From: Heligmosomoides polygyrus polygyrus
Lineage: Eukaryota; Nematoda; Chromadorea; Rhabditida; Heligmosomidae
Direction of reading: 5' to 3'
Assembly (NCBI GenBank): GCA_947396885.1
Contig: OX377203.1
Coordinates: 25,175,253-25,239,252 of the forward strand
DNA: 64,000 nt
Under the pieces are notes generated by a model that was given only the letters and a program-made list of their open reading frames with translations, was not told the DNA's origin and ran no database searches. Positions 54,291 through 64,000 of the stretch are shown here, in pieces. Within the stretch, counting starts at the first letter, position 1; each line of letters opens with the position of its first letter. Made by a program: the position numbers and the translations under genes.

Positions 54291-55884
54291 TTCGACAGTT
54301 CTGGAGAAAACGCTATCAAGACTTTCCGATCAATCTAGTACAATACTGCCAACAAATCTGGACTGGACACCGTTCAGACGTCCGTTTTCGCTGCAACTTT
54401 TTTGAAGAGCCTTGAATAGTCGTGACGGATCTTATAATGCAAGGATGGACTGAACTTGAAGGAACCATTCTATGGAGATCCAGTTCCTTTCAACCCATGT
54501 CCAGCTACCTTCTATAAGTCTTGCCAAAGTCAAGAACAGGAAACACCTCTATTCTGCAAGAAGAAAACCCGTGACGAATTCAACGACAGATCCGCTTGCG
54601 TCAGATGAATTGTTAATCTGACAGTGTGCACATAACGACGCCTTCAAGACGTCACACAAAATTGGTACATGCGATGCATGCACCCATAAGGATGTTGAGC
54701 AAAAACCATTGTCAACTACGTCTCTATGTACGTTGGGACGAGAATAGCAGAAGACGTCCACGTCCTAACCGTCTCCTGATCCAGGATAGGTAAATTGCGA
54801 CTTTGGAACAGATAAACGGTACAGTAGAATGTAGAATTCTTCTATTGTCACTGACGGGCACCAGAGGGATCTCAAAAAAGAGATGTATGGAAGCTCAGTG
54901 CATGCGCACGGTCGGAAGTTGTTCAAGGGCGAGTCTAAGGAACTGATTAGGGCTCGGTTGGCGTCCAGGCTCGGTCCACGTATTTTAGAAGCAGAATGCG
55001 TACCTCAAACCGGGACTGACCGACGATCTGTTTCCATTCTATTCAAAGGCTCTGCGGAATTGTGTGGTCTAAACTCTTCGTGAGCACGACCTCGTTCTCG
55101 GCTATTTTTACCACCGGGCTCAAGTGCCAACCTCAACGAATTCTAAAGGAAATCGAGACCTGCGCAGGCGACGAGCATAGCTATAGGCGCTTCCTTGAAA
55201 GCAAACATCGTGTGGGCTTCGAACAATGGAGGATCACGTAGGCACTGTCTAGCCGCAGGAAAGTGCAGCAGCAGACGGGGGCGAGATACGTGGGATACGT
55301 CGGGACAGATATTGCGGAAGAAAAACTCGGCTCATTACTCCAGTGGTGCGAGTAAACATAATACTGGAGGGAAATTATGCATTGCCCTTCTGTGGCAGCA
55401 GACGCGCCACGCAAGAGCCGTAGCCTTTTTTCGTCATCAAGTAAGTGACACTCTGTAGCTGCAATGAGGGGCTGGAATATGCTGGATTCCTGATGAGTGG
55501 GGGAGTATTCCTCCGGAGAGAGACGTGTAGCAGCTGCAGCGCTGTAGTCAGACAGATTACAAATCAAATGGAGGCTGCGTTCTTCAACCCGTCCAGGAAG
55601 AAATTTTGCAGGTCAAGTTAAGAGATCTTTAAATCGGTACATCTTTAGACGACAAACAGCTGAATACTACCGTACACCTACAGTACTTCCTCAACAGCAC
55701 TAAAGGTAATTTTGAAAGATGACGATTACGTTATAAGTCGTTCAACAAGGCCTTGTGCAAAGGATCCTGATCGGGGGGGGGGGGGATCGAAACTTTACCG
55801 ATGCCCCTCCCAACTAGGATAGATCCCGTGATTTCTTCTAATATTCTTCACGTAAAACCATCTTCCTAATTTAACTTTGAAAAC
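54291..55884. other. Unassigned stretch, weak candidate exons
   Basis: 54883-55083 (plus) encodes HGRKLFKGESKELIRARLAS, not recognised. 55320-55440 (plus) ends at a strong GTAAGTGAC donor with LLWQQTRHARAVAFFRHQ. A 128-codon frame overlaps on minus. A poly-G run lies at about 55771-55783. Confidence 0.25.
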
Positions 55885-56700
55885 CAGAATTTTATTTATT
55901 TGTTTATTGCAGAAGGGATAATGTCACATAAACCTCACATAAAAGAGCAGTAAAATTCAGTACAACTTTGAAAGAAGTTAAAAGGTGGAACCAATCAAAC
56001 TGAGACAAGTTGAAACAAATGAAAACAACAGTAGTGTAATCGCTTCTGCAAAAAGTTGACTAAATGACGAATTTCGTGAAAAAACTGAATGCTCTCCTTT
56101 GAGTCGACGGTCAAGAAAACTTGAAATCTTCGACTTGAATTTGAAGAGCGTTCTCTTCCAGGAGAGGAAGGAGAGTCGAATAGTCCTGTTAGAAAATGAG
56201 CTGGTCCTAGCCTTACTTTCTGCATCTGGCCCCGCAAGTCTAAGGCCACCACCTTTCTGGTTAAACTGGAAGTGAAAACGAAGAACTGGAACATTGACAA
56301 TACCCCTAAGGAACTTGAACACCATGACTAGGTCATTCTTGATTCTTCTATACTTGAGGGAGGACAGCCCTAGCCGCTTAGCCCTGGATGCTCCATTAGG
56401 AATTGTGGCGTAGTCAAGACCAAAACATCTAATAAACATTTTGCGGGCGAAATTGTTCTGTACGCTTTCTAGCATATCCTTTTTTCGACGGATTGAACCC
56501 TGTAGTGCCGTTTTCAAGGATGGAGAGAATATAGATTTTGTCGGCTTTGGTCCAAATATTCCGGTTTGAAGACCTAAGTGCTTTAAAAAAAATAAACATT
56601 CGATTTGTTGCCTTATTGACGAGAAACCTAAGATGGGATAAAAAATCTAATTTGGAGTTGATCAGAAATACCATAGGTCCCGCACTTTGTCGACTTTATT
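55885..56700 (-). mobile_element. CR1-like LINE 3' end
   Basis: Two minus frames give the C-terminal part of the reverse transcriptase: LDFLSHLRFLVNKATNRMF, then LESVQNNFARKMFIRCFGLD, SLKYRRIKNDLVMVFKFLRG and a tail ending at about 55978. A (TTTA)n tract at 55890 marks the 3' end. The 179-codon frame here is the longest in the window but belongs to this element. The frame break near 56500 inactivates it. Confidence 0.8.
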
Positions 56701-56884
56701 TAAAATGATACCACTAACGGAAGCAGAGAAATGCATTTACCGAAGTGGGAACTCATTTTACGTGCTATGATGATGGCAAGCGAAGTGAATATTTTAGATA
56801 AGTGATCAGAGCACAACTGAGAGGCCAAAATTTCACGGAACTTAATGCCACCATATATGAATTCGAAAACAGGGGCTAATGTAA

Positions 56885-57125
56885 ACTGATTCCGTGGAAT
56901 GCACCATACATCTATCTTCCAGGAGAGGACATGTAGGCAGTATAAGTGCCAAGTTCACCTAAACGACGAACTGTGGTCATTCGGTGGACACACCAGTGCT
57001 CTAACCTTCCCATACAAATCTGATAAGGCACAGACTCCATGAAGTCGAAGAATTGGTTGGCTTGGTCGGGGTCCGAGCCCGTGGTGGGCACGAGAAATGA
57101 TGCGTCTGCCGACTGCGCTCCATAA
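56885..57125 (-). mobile_element. Degenerate family A SINE
   Basis: GAATTGGTTGGCTTGGTCGG, GGTCCGAGCCCGTGGTGG and CTGCCGACTGCGCTCCA retain the order of the family in reverse. Confidence 0.55.
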
Positions 57126-57223
57126 TCCCATGCCAACAAATATGAAGAGATAAAGTTGACAAATATGAATAAAAGGTACACAACAGAGGATAGCGATAAG
57201 CGATCCCTGCTAGGAACGTGCTG

Positions 57224-57452
57224 CGCTTTCTTCCGACATCTGCGAGATATCGTGGAGGCAATTCGAATGCGTATTTTGCTTATACAATGGCTCGCGGTGG
57301 CTGGACGATGAATGGTGTCTTATCCTCCCCAGACAGGTCTGATTCGCAGAGGGGTGGAAAGCTCGGTTGGTCTTGTAGGTAAATACGAACCAAGTATTCT
57401 GGTTGTAAGTGCAGATGGCAACCGGCGTCTCCTCCGACTACGCTACCATGTG
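57224..57452 (-). mobile_element. tRNA-derived SINE, family A
   Basis: ATCGTGGAGGCAATTCGAAT, GGCTCGCGGTGGCTGG, AAAGCTCGGTTGGTC and CTCCTCCGACTACGCTACC in reverse orientation. Confidence 0.7.
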
Positions 57453-57454
57453 CC

Positions 57455-57734
57455 TTAACGATTATGAAAACATGGAATAAACAAAAGTTTCGATTTTAGT
57501 TTGAAGTTGAACCTCGAGAGTAATGGTTTTGAGCACGAAGAGTTTAATAAAGATTTAGGAAGACAAGATGACAATCGTGGAGCTTTTTTCCGAGACTTGG
57601 GTATTCCAGCCTCAACTACGTGTACTTGAGTTCTCAGAAGACCATTCCCAAGATGCGAGAAAGCTTCAAAGGCTGTGAGTTTTTCGAAGGCCTTTCGTAG
57701 AAGAGTAGCCATTTCTATTTTCATCTGTTCGTGG
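57455..57734 (-). CDS. Candidate terminal exon, unknown protein
   Basis: A pyrimidine-rich acceptor ending TTTTTAG (57735) precedes 92 codons: HEQMKIEMATLLRKAFEKL, AFSHLGNGLLRTQVHVVEAG, a basic Ser-rich tail and TAA at 57455. Read without splicing it would start MVSPRLKFLLFPSLFYLF, which looks like a signal peptide but is simply the pyrimidine tract. Confidence 0.3.
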
Positions 57735-60700
57735 CTAAAAAGACAGCAAAAGAGGTAGAAAAGGGAAGGAAAAAGCAAAAACTTCAGTCTAGGGGAAACC
57801 ACCCGACAAACCCGCCATGATATTCAGCCGTGGCGGGTCAGCCTAAAGGAGACAGCGTTTTCCTTAATAATGTCAGAGGGGTTCAAAAGGCAAGAATATG
57901 AGCATCTTCGCATGAAAAACACCTCGCGGACGGTACAAATTTCAATCGCCAGACCATCAACATAGGACGGATCTCCATGGGAACGCAGTCGTCTCAACGA
58001 TACTCAAAAAACAGATCAAACAAACATTTGGAAACGAGAACGGAACATGACTTGTAGAGGGAAGCAGTCAGCAGGTGGTAAAGGAGCAGGGGACACCACC
58101 TTCTCACTGCTGTCTCCTGCTCCACCACCACCTGTTCATTCCTTCCCTGTCAACGAATCGGTGTGCCTGGCTCGGCTGTAAAGATGCGCAGCCAGCAAGA
58201 GTTGCTGCTAGGAACCGATATTAGGCCAGTGTAACCAAGCCTGCCGTTTTCGTAGAGAATGAGAACCACATAGGTGGCACCATATACACCATATAGAAAA
58301 TTGCACCTGAGGAGCCATTGTTACTTATCTATTCATGGATTGTTTGCAAGATAGCATAAGTACAGCACGAATTCTTTCCAGAAGAGCATGAAAAACTGCG
58401 AAAATATCCCATTCGACAGTTCATTAGGATGCTAATAATAAATAGCACTCTTTTACTGTGTAAAAATAGAAGCGAGAAAAAGGCTATGAACTTACTAACT
58501 ACAGTGGGCGGAATGGTGGAATAAAATAAGAATAACATTCAGCAGCTTCTGAAGAACAACTACACATGTCAAAAACAACTTATGTGGATCAACGAAATCA
58601 AGCAGAAGTAGGGTAGCGCGTCAACGATTGAATAACAATGCCTTCACTTTCCTCTTTGCGAAACCACGAGAATCCACATGACCACTGCGTTTATTTATTT
58701 ATTTATTTATTTTATACACACAATGAGTGCGCCATAAGGTACTCAAATACAAGGAAATTAAGGGGTAGAAAAAGAGAAGATAATAAAAGAAAGGGAAAAA
58801 TGGAAACAGCAAAGTTCAGCGCTTCGAAGAAGCTAGGAAAATTTAAATTAATCAATAATAATAAAAGTTTGTTGTCATTGTGGTTGCTAATAGCACAAGC
58901 TGTTTAGAAAAACTTCTCTGCACCAGTTGGCGATGGTAGTGTCACACCTTTAGGTGTCGTAGGTCTCTGCTGGAGTTTCGGAACACGGGAATGCCAACCA
59001 TCCACGTGAAACCAGCAAATTAGGGTAACTGAGTGATCGAAAATTAGGCCAGTATGTATTTATTAATTCATTAGCTTATTTATTTATTTATTATGAACGT
59101 GGAGAGCCACGCGTTTATAAACAAACATAAAGAGTGAAAGTATATCTCGCATAGGAAAACAATGACAAAGAGCAATGAAATAGAACGGAAACTGTTGAGT
59201 TACAATTAACAACGCAACTGTATAGAAAAGACAAGGCAAGCTATTAAACCTCATGAAGACACCAAGAAACTAATTTTTTGAAAGCGCATGCAGCTTTTTC
59301 CAAAACATTTCTTTTCGAAAACTTGAGAAATTCTGAAATTTCTGGATTAGTGAAAAAGAAGATGTAAAGTTGGCCTCATCAAGGTGATGAACTCCTGTCA
59401 TCCCGGTATCCGAGGTGAAGCACATGTGTGGCGATTGTCTAGACTGAGGAAGGTCCACACCAGTATTTTTTACAGATTGAGGAGCAGTATGGTTATCGTA
59501 TCAAGAATATTCGTATAAATCATTCTATCGTCAGCAAGACTCCATTCTGAGTAGCCCAAGGAAGGATTTTTAATAAAAAATTTAAAAAAAATTACGAAAG
59601 CGTATATAGAAAAGTGAATCGAAGACAAAACCCTCCTCAAGAACCATGACCCTCAACTTAGAAGTACCTACCAGTTTTGAAATTTCCTATCAACTCAGTC
59701 ACCCTGGGAAGGGTGACTAATTCGACACCCCTGGTAATCAAAGGACGTGGACAGAGATATCACATTCTATCATACTTCATCCGACCTGTCGGCTGACTTC
59801 CGAGTCCGAGAGATGTTGAGAGGTCCAGACATAGTACTAGATGAGTAAACAGCGCACGAAGACTTAACATTTGCCCGACAGTTATGAAAAGTGAGGGACT
59901 TGTGCGTAGATTCCGTGGTGTAGGTAAGGTTTTCGTCGTAACTCAACACTTTTCAACGTATCGCCTTTTTAATGAAAGCCTCTTCGGAAAAAAAGGAATA
60001 GTAAGACAGATACCTATCACGCCGTTCAGAAATTCAACGAAGCATTTTCTCTAATTTCACGCTGATTGGAATCACAACAAGTGGACTGCTGAAACGAGAT
60101 GTTGAGGAAAGATTCCGCTTAGAATGGGTCTCATCACCTACTACATCGTATTCCTTCCGAATAATGAGACGCTACCGACAGTCGATAGCAGTGTGCATCA
60201 CACACATTACCCGGAAACTACCTCTAGGTCAGATCCCAATTTCATCTTCTGAATAAATGAACTTCTACGCTAAAATGAAACCCTCTGCTCATGAAAGGTG
60301 CGGCTTATCATCTGTGTAAGGCTTCCGAGTTTCTTGTGGGCGCAAAAAGGCGCATAAGTGTTGGCGATGTATTCGGACAGTAAAGTGCAGAATATCTGGA
60401 CCCTTTGCACCATATCGAGTTCTCTGTATGGGACGAGTAGACCGAGAAGTGAAACAGGGTACTTTAATAATTATTTATTGATTTATGCACACCATTCCAC
60501 CCTGAACTCTTCGCTTACAACTAGACACCCTTAATTTTGAACCGAACCCCTCCTATTTCAAAGTGATACATTTCACTTTAGAAGCAGATCCCGCTACGAA
60601 GAGGGACAAACGCTGAAGTAGTAGTAGTAGTAGAAGAAGAAGAAGACTTTCCACTTTAGACCAGACACTGAAAAATTTTCTTTTAAGGCAAGTGGCACAC

Positions 60701-62090
60701 CTCGCATCATCTGCCCTAATTTTTCCGAGGTCTTGAATCTTGTTTGCGTCACAAACAACTCACTAATTTGGCCGATGTTGAGTGGCCCTCCTTGATTTCG
60801 TTGATTCCTGTGATCTCAGTTTTTATTGTAATGGATTAGGCCCATTACCTGTTCGTTGGCAGAAATTTTCGTTGGCTTCTAGTAGTTATTATTTCCACTA
60901 ATAAAGTTGTGTTTAAGCTGAGTTATAGCAGTGTGAAGTAGACGGTTCGTTTCGGCGGTTAATTTTGCGACAGCCTATTACTTCCTTGGGATGCTGTCGA
61001 CTCAAGTGCGTATTTGGTTTACGCAATGAATCATGCTTAAAGCTTCAATGCCTTATCACTGAGAGACAAACATCTTGTCAATTTATAGACTCCGAAAGGA
61101 TGGAAGCTTTGAAGAGATTCCCGACGCATGCGAGAATCAGCACCCTCGGCGACAACAGCAACGATTTCCAGAGTGCTCCCCTTCGAGAAATTTTATAGAG
61201 AATAAAAGCGACTGAAGCCGAATAAGTCAGTCTCCTGGAATGGAGCACGCCTTCTGAGAAATCGATGAGAGCATAATTATAAGTGCTGGGTAGGAAAACT
61301 CGAAACTCCTTTTTTTCCGAACCTCGAACCGCTTTCCAAGGACATGAATGGTAAAGAAGGACATCACGTTGCTTGACTGCACAAGGGTCGGTTTCTGAAC
61401 TCTCAGACAACAGCGGTGGCTCGATGGATAGGGTGGGGCTCGAAGCAGCAACCAGCCGTGCAGTCCAGTCGTTGGACTGATTTAATCATGCTCATCGTCG
61501 AAAGAAATGGGCCGAAGAACACGCACTTTGGAGGACAATTTCTCTCTGGCGGCGACATTAATCACCAGCCGCAAACGAGGGTCCGTCTAAAGACGGACTT
61601 TATTCCGAACGCGTCTTTGCATTAAGGCCTAATTGTAAGGACCTTTCTAGGTGGAGTGCTCGATTAGAGACAGACACTCGATAACATCTGCAGAGACGGG
61701 AAACACTGATAAAAATATGCCTCTGTTGCTCTGGAACGGCTTTACAATTTTGAGCTCTCTACGGGCTAGGAGCGAAGTGCAAGAAAATACTGCTTCGCAG
61801 CAAATACGTTTGGAAATTTTGAACACTGTGGCGCTCACCAACGCACTGGAACAGAAATGTGAGCTCATATAGGACAATGGTGGGGATGAACCCAACTTCA
61901 CCTTCGCTGCGCATGAGTCAGCAACGTCTACCCTCTGCACCACACTCAAAGAATAGGTAAGTTTCAACATGCTACGTGGCTGTACTGCACTTCAGCAATA
62001 ACTCCATTTATTTACTTATTTATACGTGTATAACAAGGCACACCATTAGAAACACTATTAACAAAAACGCACTGGTAATAAACACGAATA
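57735..62090. other. Gene-poor stretch with LINE tails
   Basis: TTTA-tailed LINE ends at 58688-58760, 59060-59120 and 62008-62030. A GTA/GAA microsatellite at 60617-60650. A possible degenerate family A SINE at 60978-61120. A 7-bp palindromic hairpin (GTCCGTC/GACGGAC) at 61583-61600. No exon is supported. Confidence 0.4.
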
Positions 62091-62380
62091 CGCGTGTAGC
62101 GCAGTCGGAGGAGGTGACGACTGTAGCGTGCACCCGATACCAGGTTCTTGGTTCGAATTTCGCGTCCAGGCCAACCAATCCCTCCATCCCTCCGGGGGTC
62201 AGTAAGTTGGTTCATTACTTGTCTGGGAAGGGTAAAGCGCTGACTTGTTCATCGACTGGCCACCGCACGTCATTGTGCGGCCAACTGCGCATTCAACGTG
62301 TCTCCAAACATCCTGTAGAAGTAGAATGCGTGGCGCATCCCAAGCAGGATTGAGCAACGCCGTCCTTTATCCTTTATTCA
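62091..62380 (+). mobile_element. tRNA-derived SINE, family A
   Basis: CGCGTGTAGCGCAGTCGGAG, TTGGTTCGAATTTCGCG and tail CGTCCTTTATCCTTTATTC. Confidence 0.88.
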
Positions 62381-63681
62381 TTTCCGGACTTTTCATGGAG
62401 ATCCAGAACGCTTCGAACGTCTTGCGCGCCGAAATCTTCTATTCGAGTAACAGTATCTTCACGGGGACCGCAAACATTTTTCGGAATGGCAGTCTGTGCG
62501 GCACGCACCAAGTAGGGTCTCCATATCTAACGTCTTTATCCACCTTGATGTTCTTTAACTATCTGACACAGGAATCAACCTGTCTTCCCTAGCCATTCCG
62601 CCCCACAGACCACACTTACGATGAGGCAAGATACGTTAGTGGTCAAGGAAAAACTAAACAGAAAACCTTATATGACTCATAGGCGGTCGTGCAGGCAACT
62701 GCGATTGCTGTTTCAGGCTAGCCGGTGGGATTTTCACCACTTCGACTAGGTGGTCTAGCTCATACTTACTTACTGGTTAGGTAAGGCTGCGCGCAGAGAG
62801 ATGACGTGAAATGTGATCGTCGTCTTGAACCTAAGAAGTGCTTTGTCTCCTAGTAGAAATGCTTCCTGCAGATCTTACCAGTAGGGGATGTTGGGCCGAG
62901 TGATCCCACCTTCTAATTTCACCGAGTCCGATTTGGCAGAGGAAACATCCTTGAAGTTCTCAGCACGTTCCTTGTGACACCCAGTTTTTTCTTTTGATGG
63001 GATCAGCGAACAGGAGGTTCACTAGAACATTCTCACAGCTCGGTATGCCTTAGTGTCCAGTTTCATAGAAACTTCAGTTGATCTGCACGCCGGGAATGGG
63101 CAGCGTTGAGAAGGCGGCTAACATTCAACTCTCAAGGGAGAAAATAGCCTTCCGTTGGTTTTCCCTCAGACAATTGCATGTTAGCCGCTTGTCCCTTCAG
63201 TGATTTAAAGGCGGTCTCCAATTCTTTGCTTCTGTATAGCGGCAGTGAAGAATAGATTGAGATAAGTCTTTGCCTGGGTGTTCACTGGCAAAAGTCAATG
63301 GTCATTCTTACTAAAGAAATTGGTAACCTCGGTAATCTGCCTCAAAACGAAGCTGACCCTCCTGGATCCTGCATTGACTGAAAAAAAAACCTGTTGAAAC
63401 CTCGCTACTGTTCTCCTAATGCTCAAGGTGCTCGGTCGGTGAGCAGCGCATCCTGACCACTCTATTCTCCGATGTACCTGAAAACATTTGTCATACGGAC
63501 GGCTCTGACGAGCACATAAGCGACGTAAAAGCGCTAGACAAGGCCACGTCACGATGCGATAGCGATGCATGAAGGATTTTGATCAAGATGCACTGTCGAG
63601 AGAAGGAAGCTAATAAAGCTGTTAAGTAGGAACCTGCGAAAAACAACCCTGAGGATCACATTCTGAGCTGGTTCAGTTTGC
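62381..63681. other. No gene identified
   Basis: Unique sequence of mixed composition. Frames of 91 and 115 codons exist but have neither splice context nor recognisable motifs. Confidence 0.35.
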
Positions 63682-63817
63682 ATGTTGGAAGAGGTCGGAG
63701 GATATGAACGGCATCTCGATTTCCACTCCGCTTCCAAAAAAGGAACGTATTCAGTAAGCATCAATAACGGCGTTTCTTATTCCAACTTTAGAAGGCGCCG
63801 CGCGCTCAATGTTTCAG
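63682..63817 (+). CDS. Candidate first exon, unknown protein
   Basis: ATG then LEEVGGYERHLDFHSASKK and RRRRALNVS to a good donor TTTCAG|GTATGA. An alternative donor TCA|GTAAGC lies at 63752. The minus strand is also open. The continuation would be outside the window. Confidence 0.25.
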
Positions 63818-64000
63818 GTATGATTGGGGAGATTCAGTGCCCATTTCACCTGTATTGCCGGACTAAATGAGTGTTTTGCTCTCAAAAGACAAGCGCAGTA
63901 AGAATTCAGTGGACCACCTGAGCCATAAGCGTTGGTAACTTCCACCCATAGCACAATTTCAAGTTAGTTTTCTCGAAGGTCGCCCGAAACTTATGACTTT

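Noticed and set aside
55978..56517. Longest reading frame of the window (179 codons)
   Set aside because: Its LESVQNNFARKMF and YRRIKNDLVMVFKFL motifs are the C-terminus of a CR1-like reverse transcriptase, so it is transposon debris and not a host gene.
57739..57802. Signal peptide of a secreted protein
   Set aside because: The hydrophobic start is the translation of a splice-acceptor pyrimidine tract ending in TTTTTAG.

Overview
The window is eukaryotic and repeat-rich. Genes are split into short exons (85 to 210 bases) with nematode-type splice sites (TTTCAG or TGCAG acceptors, GTGAGT or GTAAGT donors) and long AT-rich introns packed with transposons. A globin-like gene, mariner elements, RTE-type and CR1-type non-LTR retrotransposons and a tRNA-derived SINE all fit a nematode. 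A clade V strongylid such as a hookworm is my inference, not something the sequence proves. Almost none of the long uninterrupted reading frames is a gene. The real coding sequence had to be assembled exon by exon from splice signals and codon phase.

Region 1 to 12.2 kb: one minus-strand gene of eight coding exons (12160 down to 510), with every intron phase compatible, encodes a 323-residue globin. It has a 155-residue N-terminal extension that begins with a myristoylation-type MGNESS. At the proximal (F8) position it has Tyr where nearly all globins have His. Its introns hold SINEs, a mariner nested in a SINE, a tRNA-like repeat and a LINE tail.

Region 12.2 to 14.7 kb: head-to-head with the globin gene, about 345 bases away, is a complete-looking three-exon plus-strand gene for a 147-residue, partly coiled-coil protein that I do not recognise. 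The shared spacer carries a palindromic TATA-like GTATATAC.

Region 14.7 to 43 kb is mostly repeats. It holds a 42-bp minisatellite that reads as 14-residue units, a 1-kb long-inverted-repeat element with tRNA-like arms, two further fold-back structures (one with a 96-codon frame inside), mariner copies, RTE fragments and about a dozen SINEs. Isolated candidate exons sit at 27.0 kb (two, in phase, minus), 29.2 to 29.6 kb (strand unresolved), 30.3 kb, 34.1 kb and 41.5 kb.

Region 43.4 to 47.5 kb: a plus-strand candidate gene with at least three phase-compatible exons (43688-43846, 46959-47130, 47333-47507). Its main intron contains CR1 and RTE debris.

Region 47.5 to 64 kb is again mostly mobile DNA: a second copy of the tRNA-armed inverted-repeat element, an inverted pair of tRNA-like modules, clustered SINEs, an RTE end abutting a mariner end, a CR1 3' end, and two weak candidate exons. 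I saw no rRNA, functional tRNA, spliced-leader gene, CRISPR array or bacterial operon.
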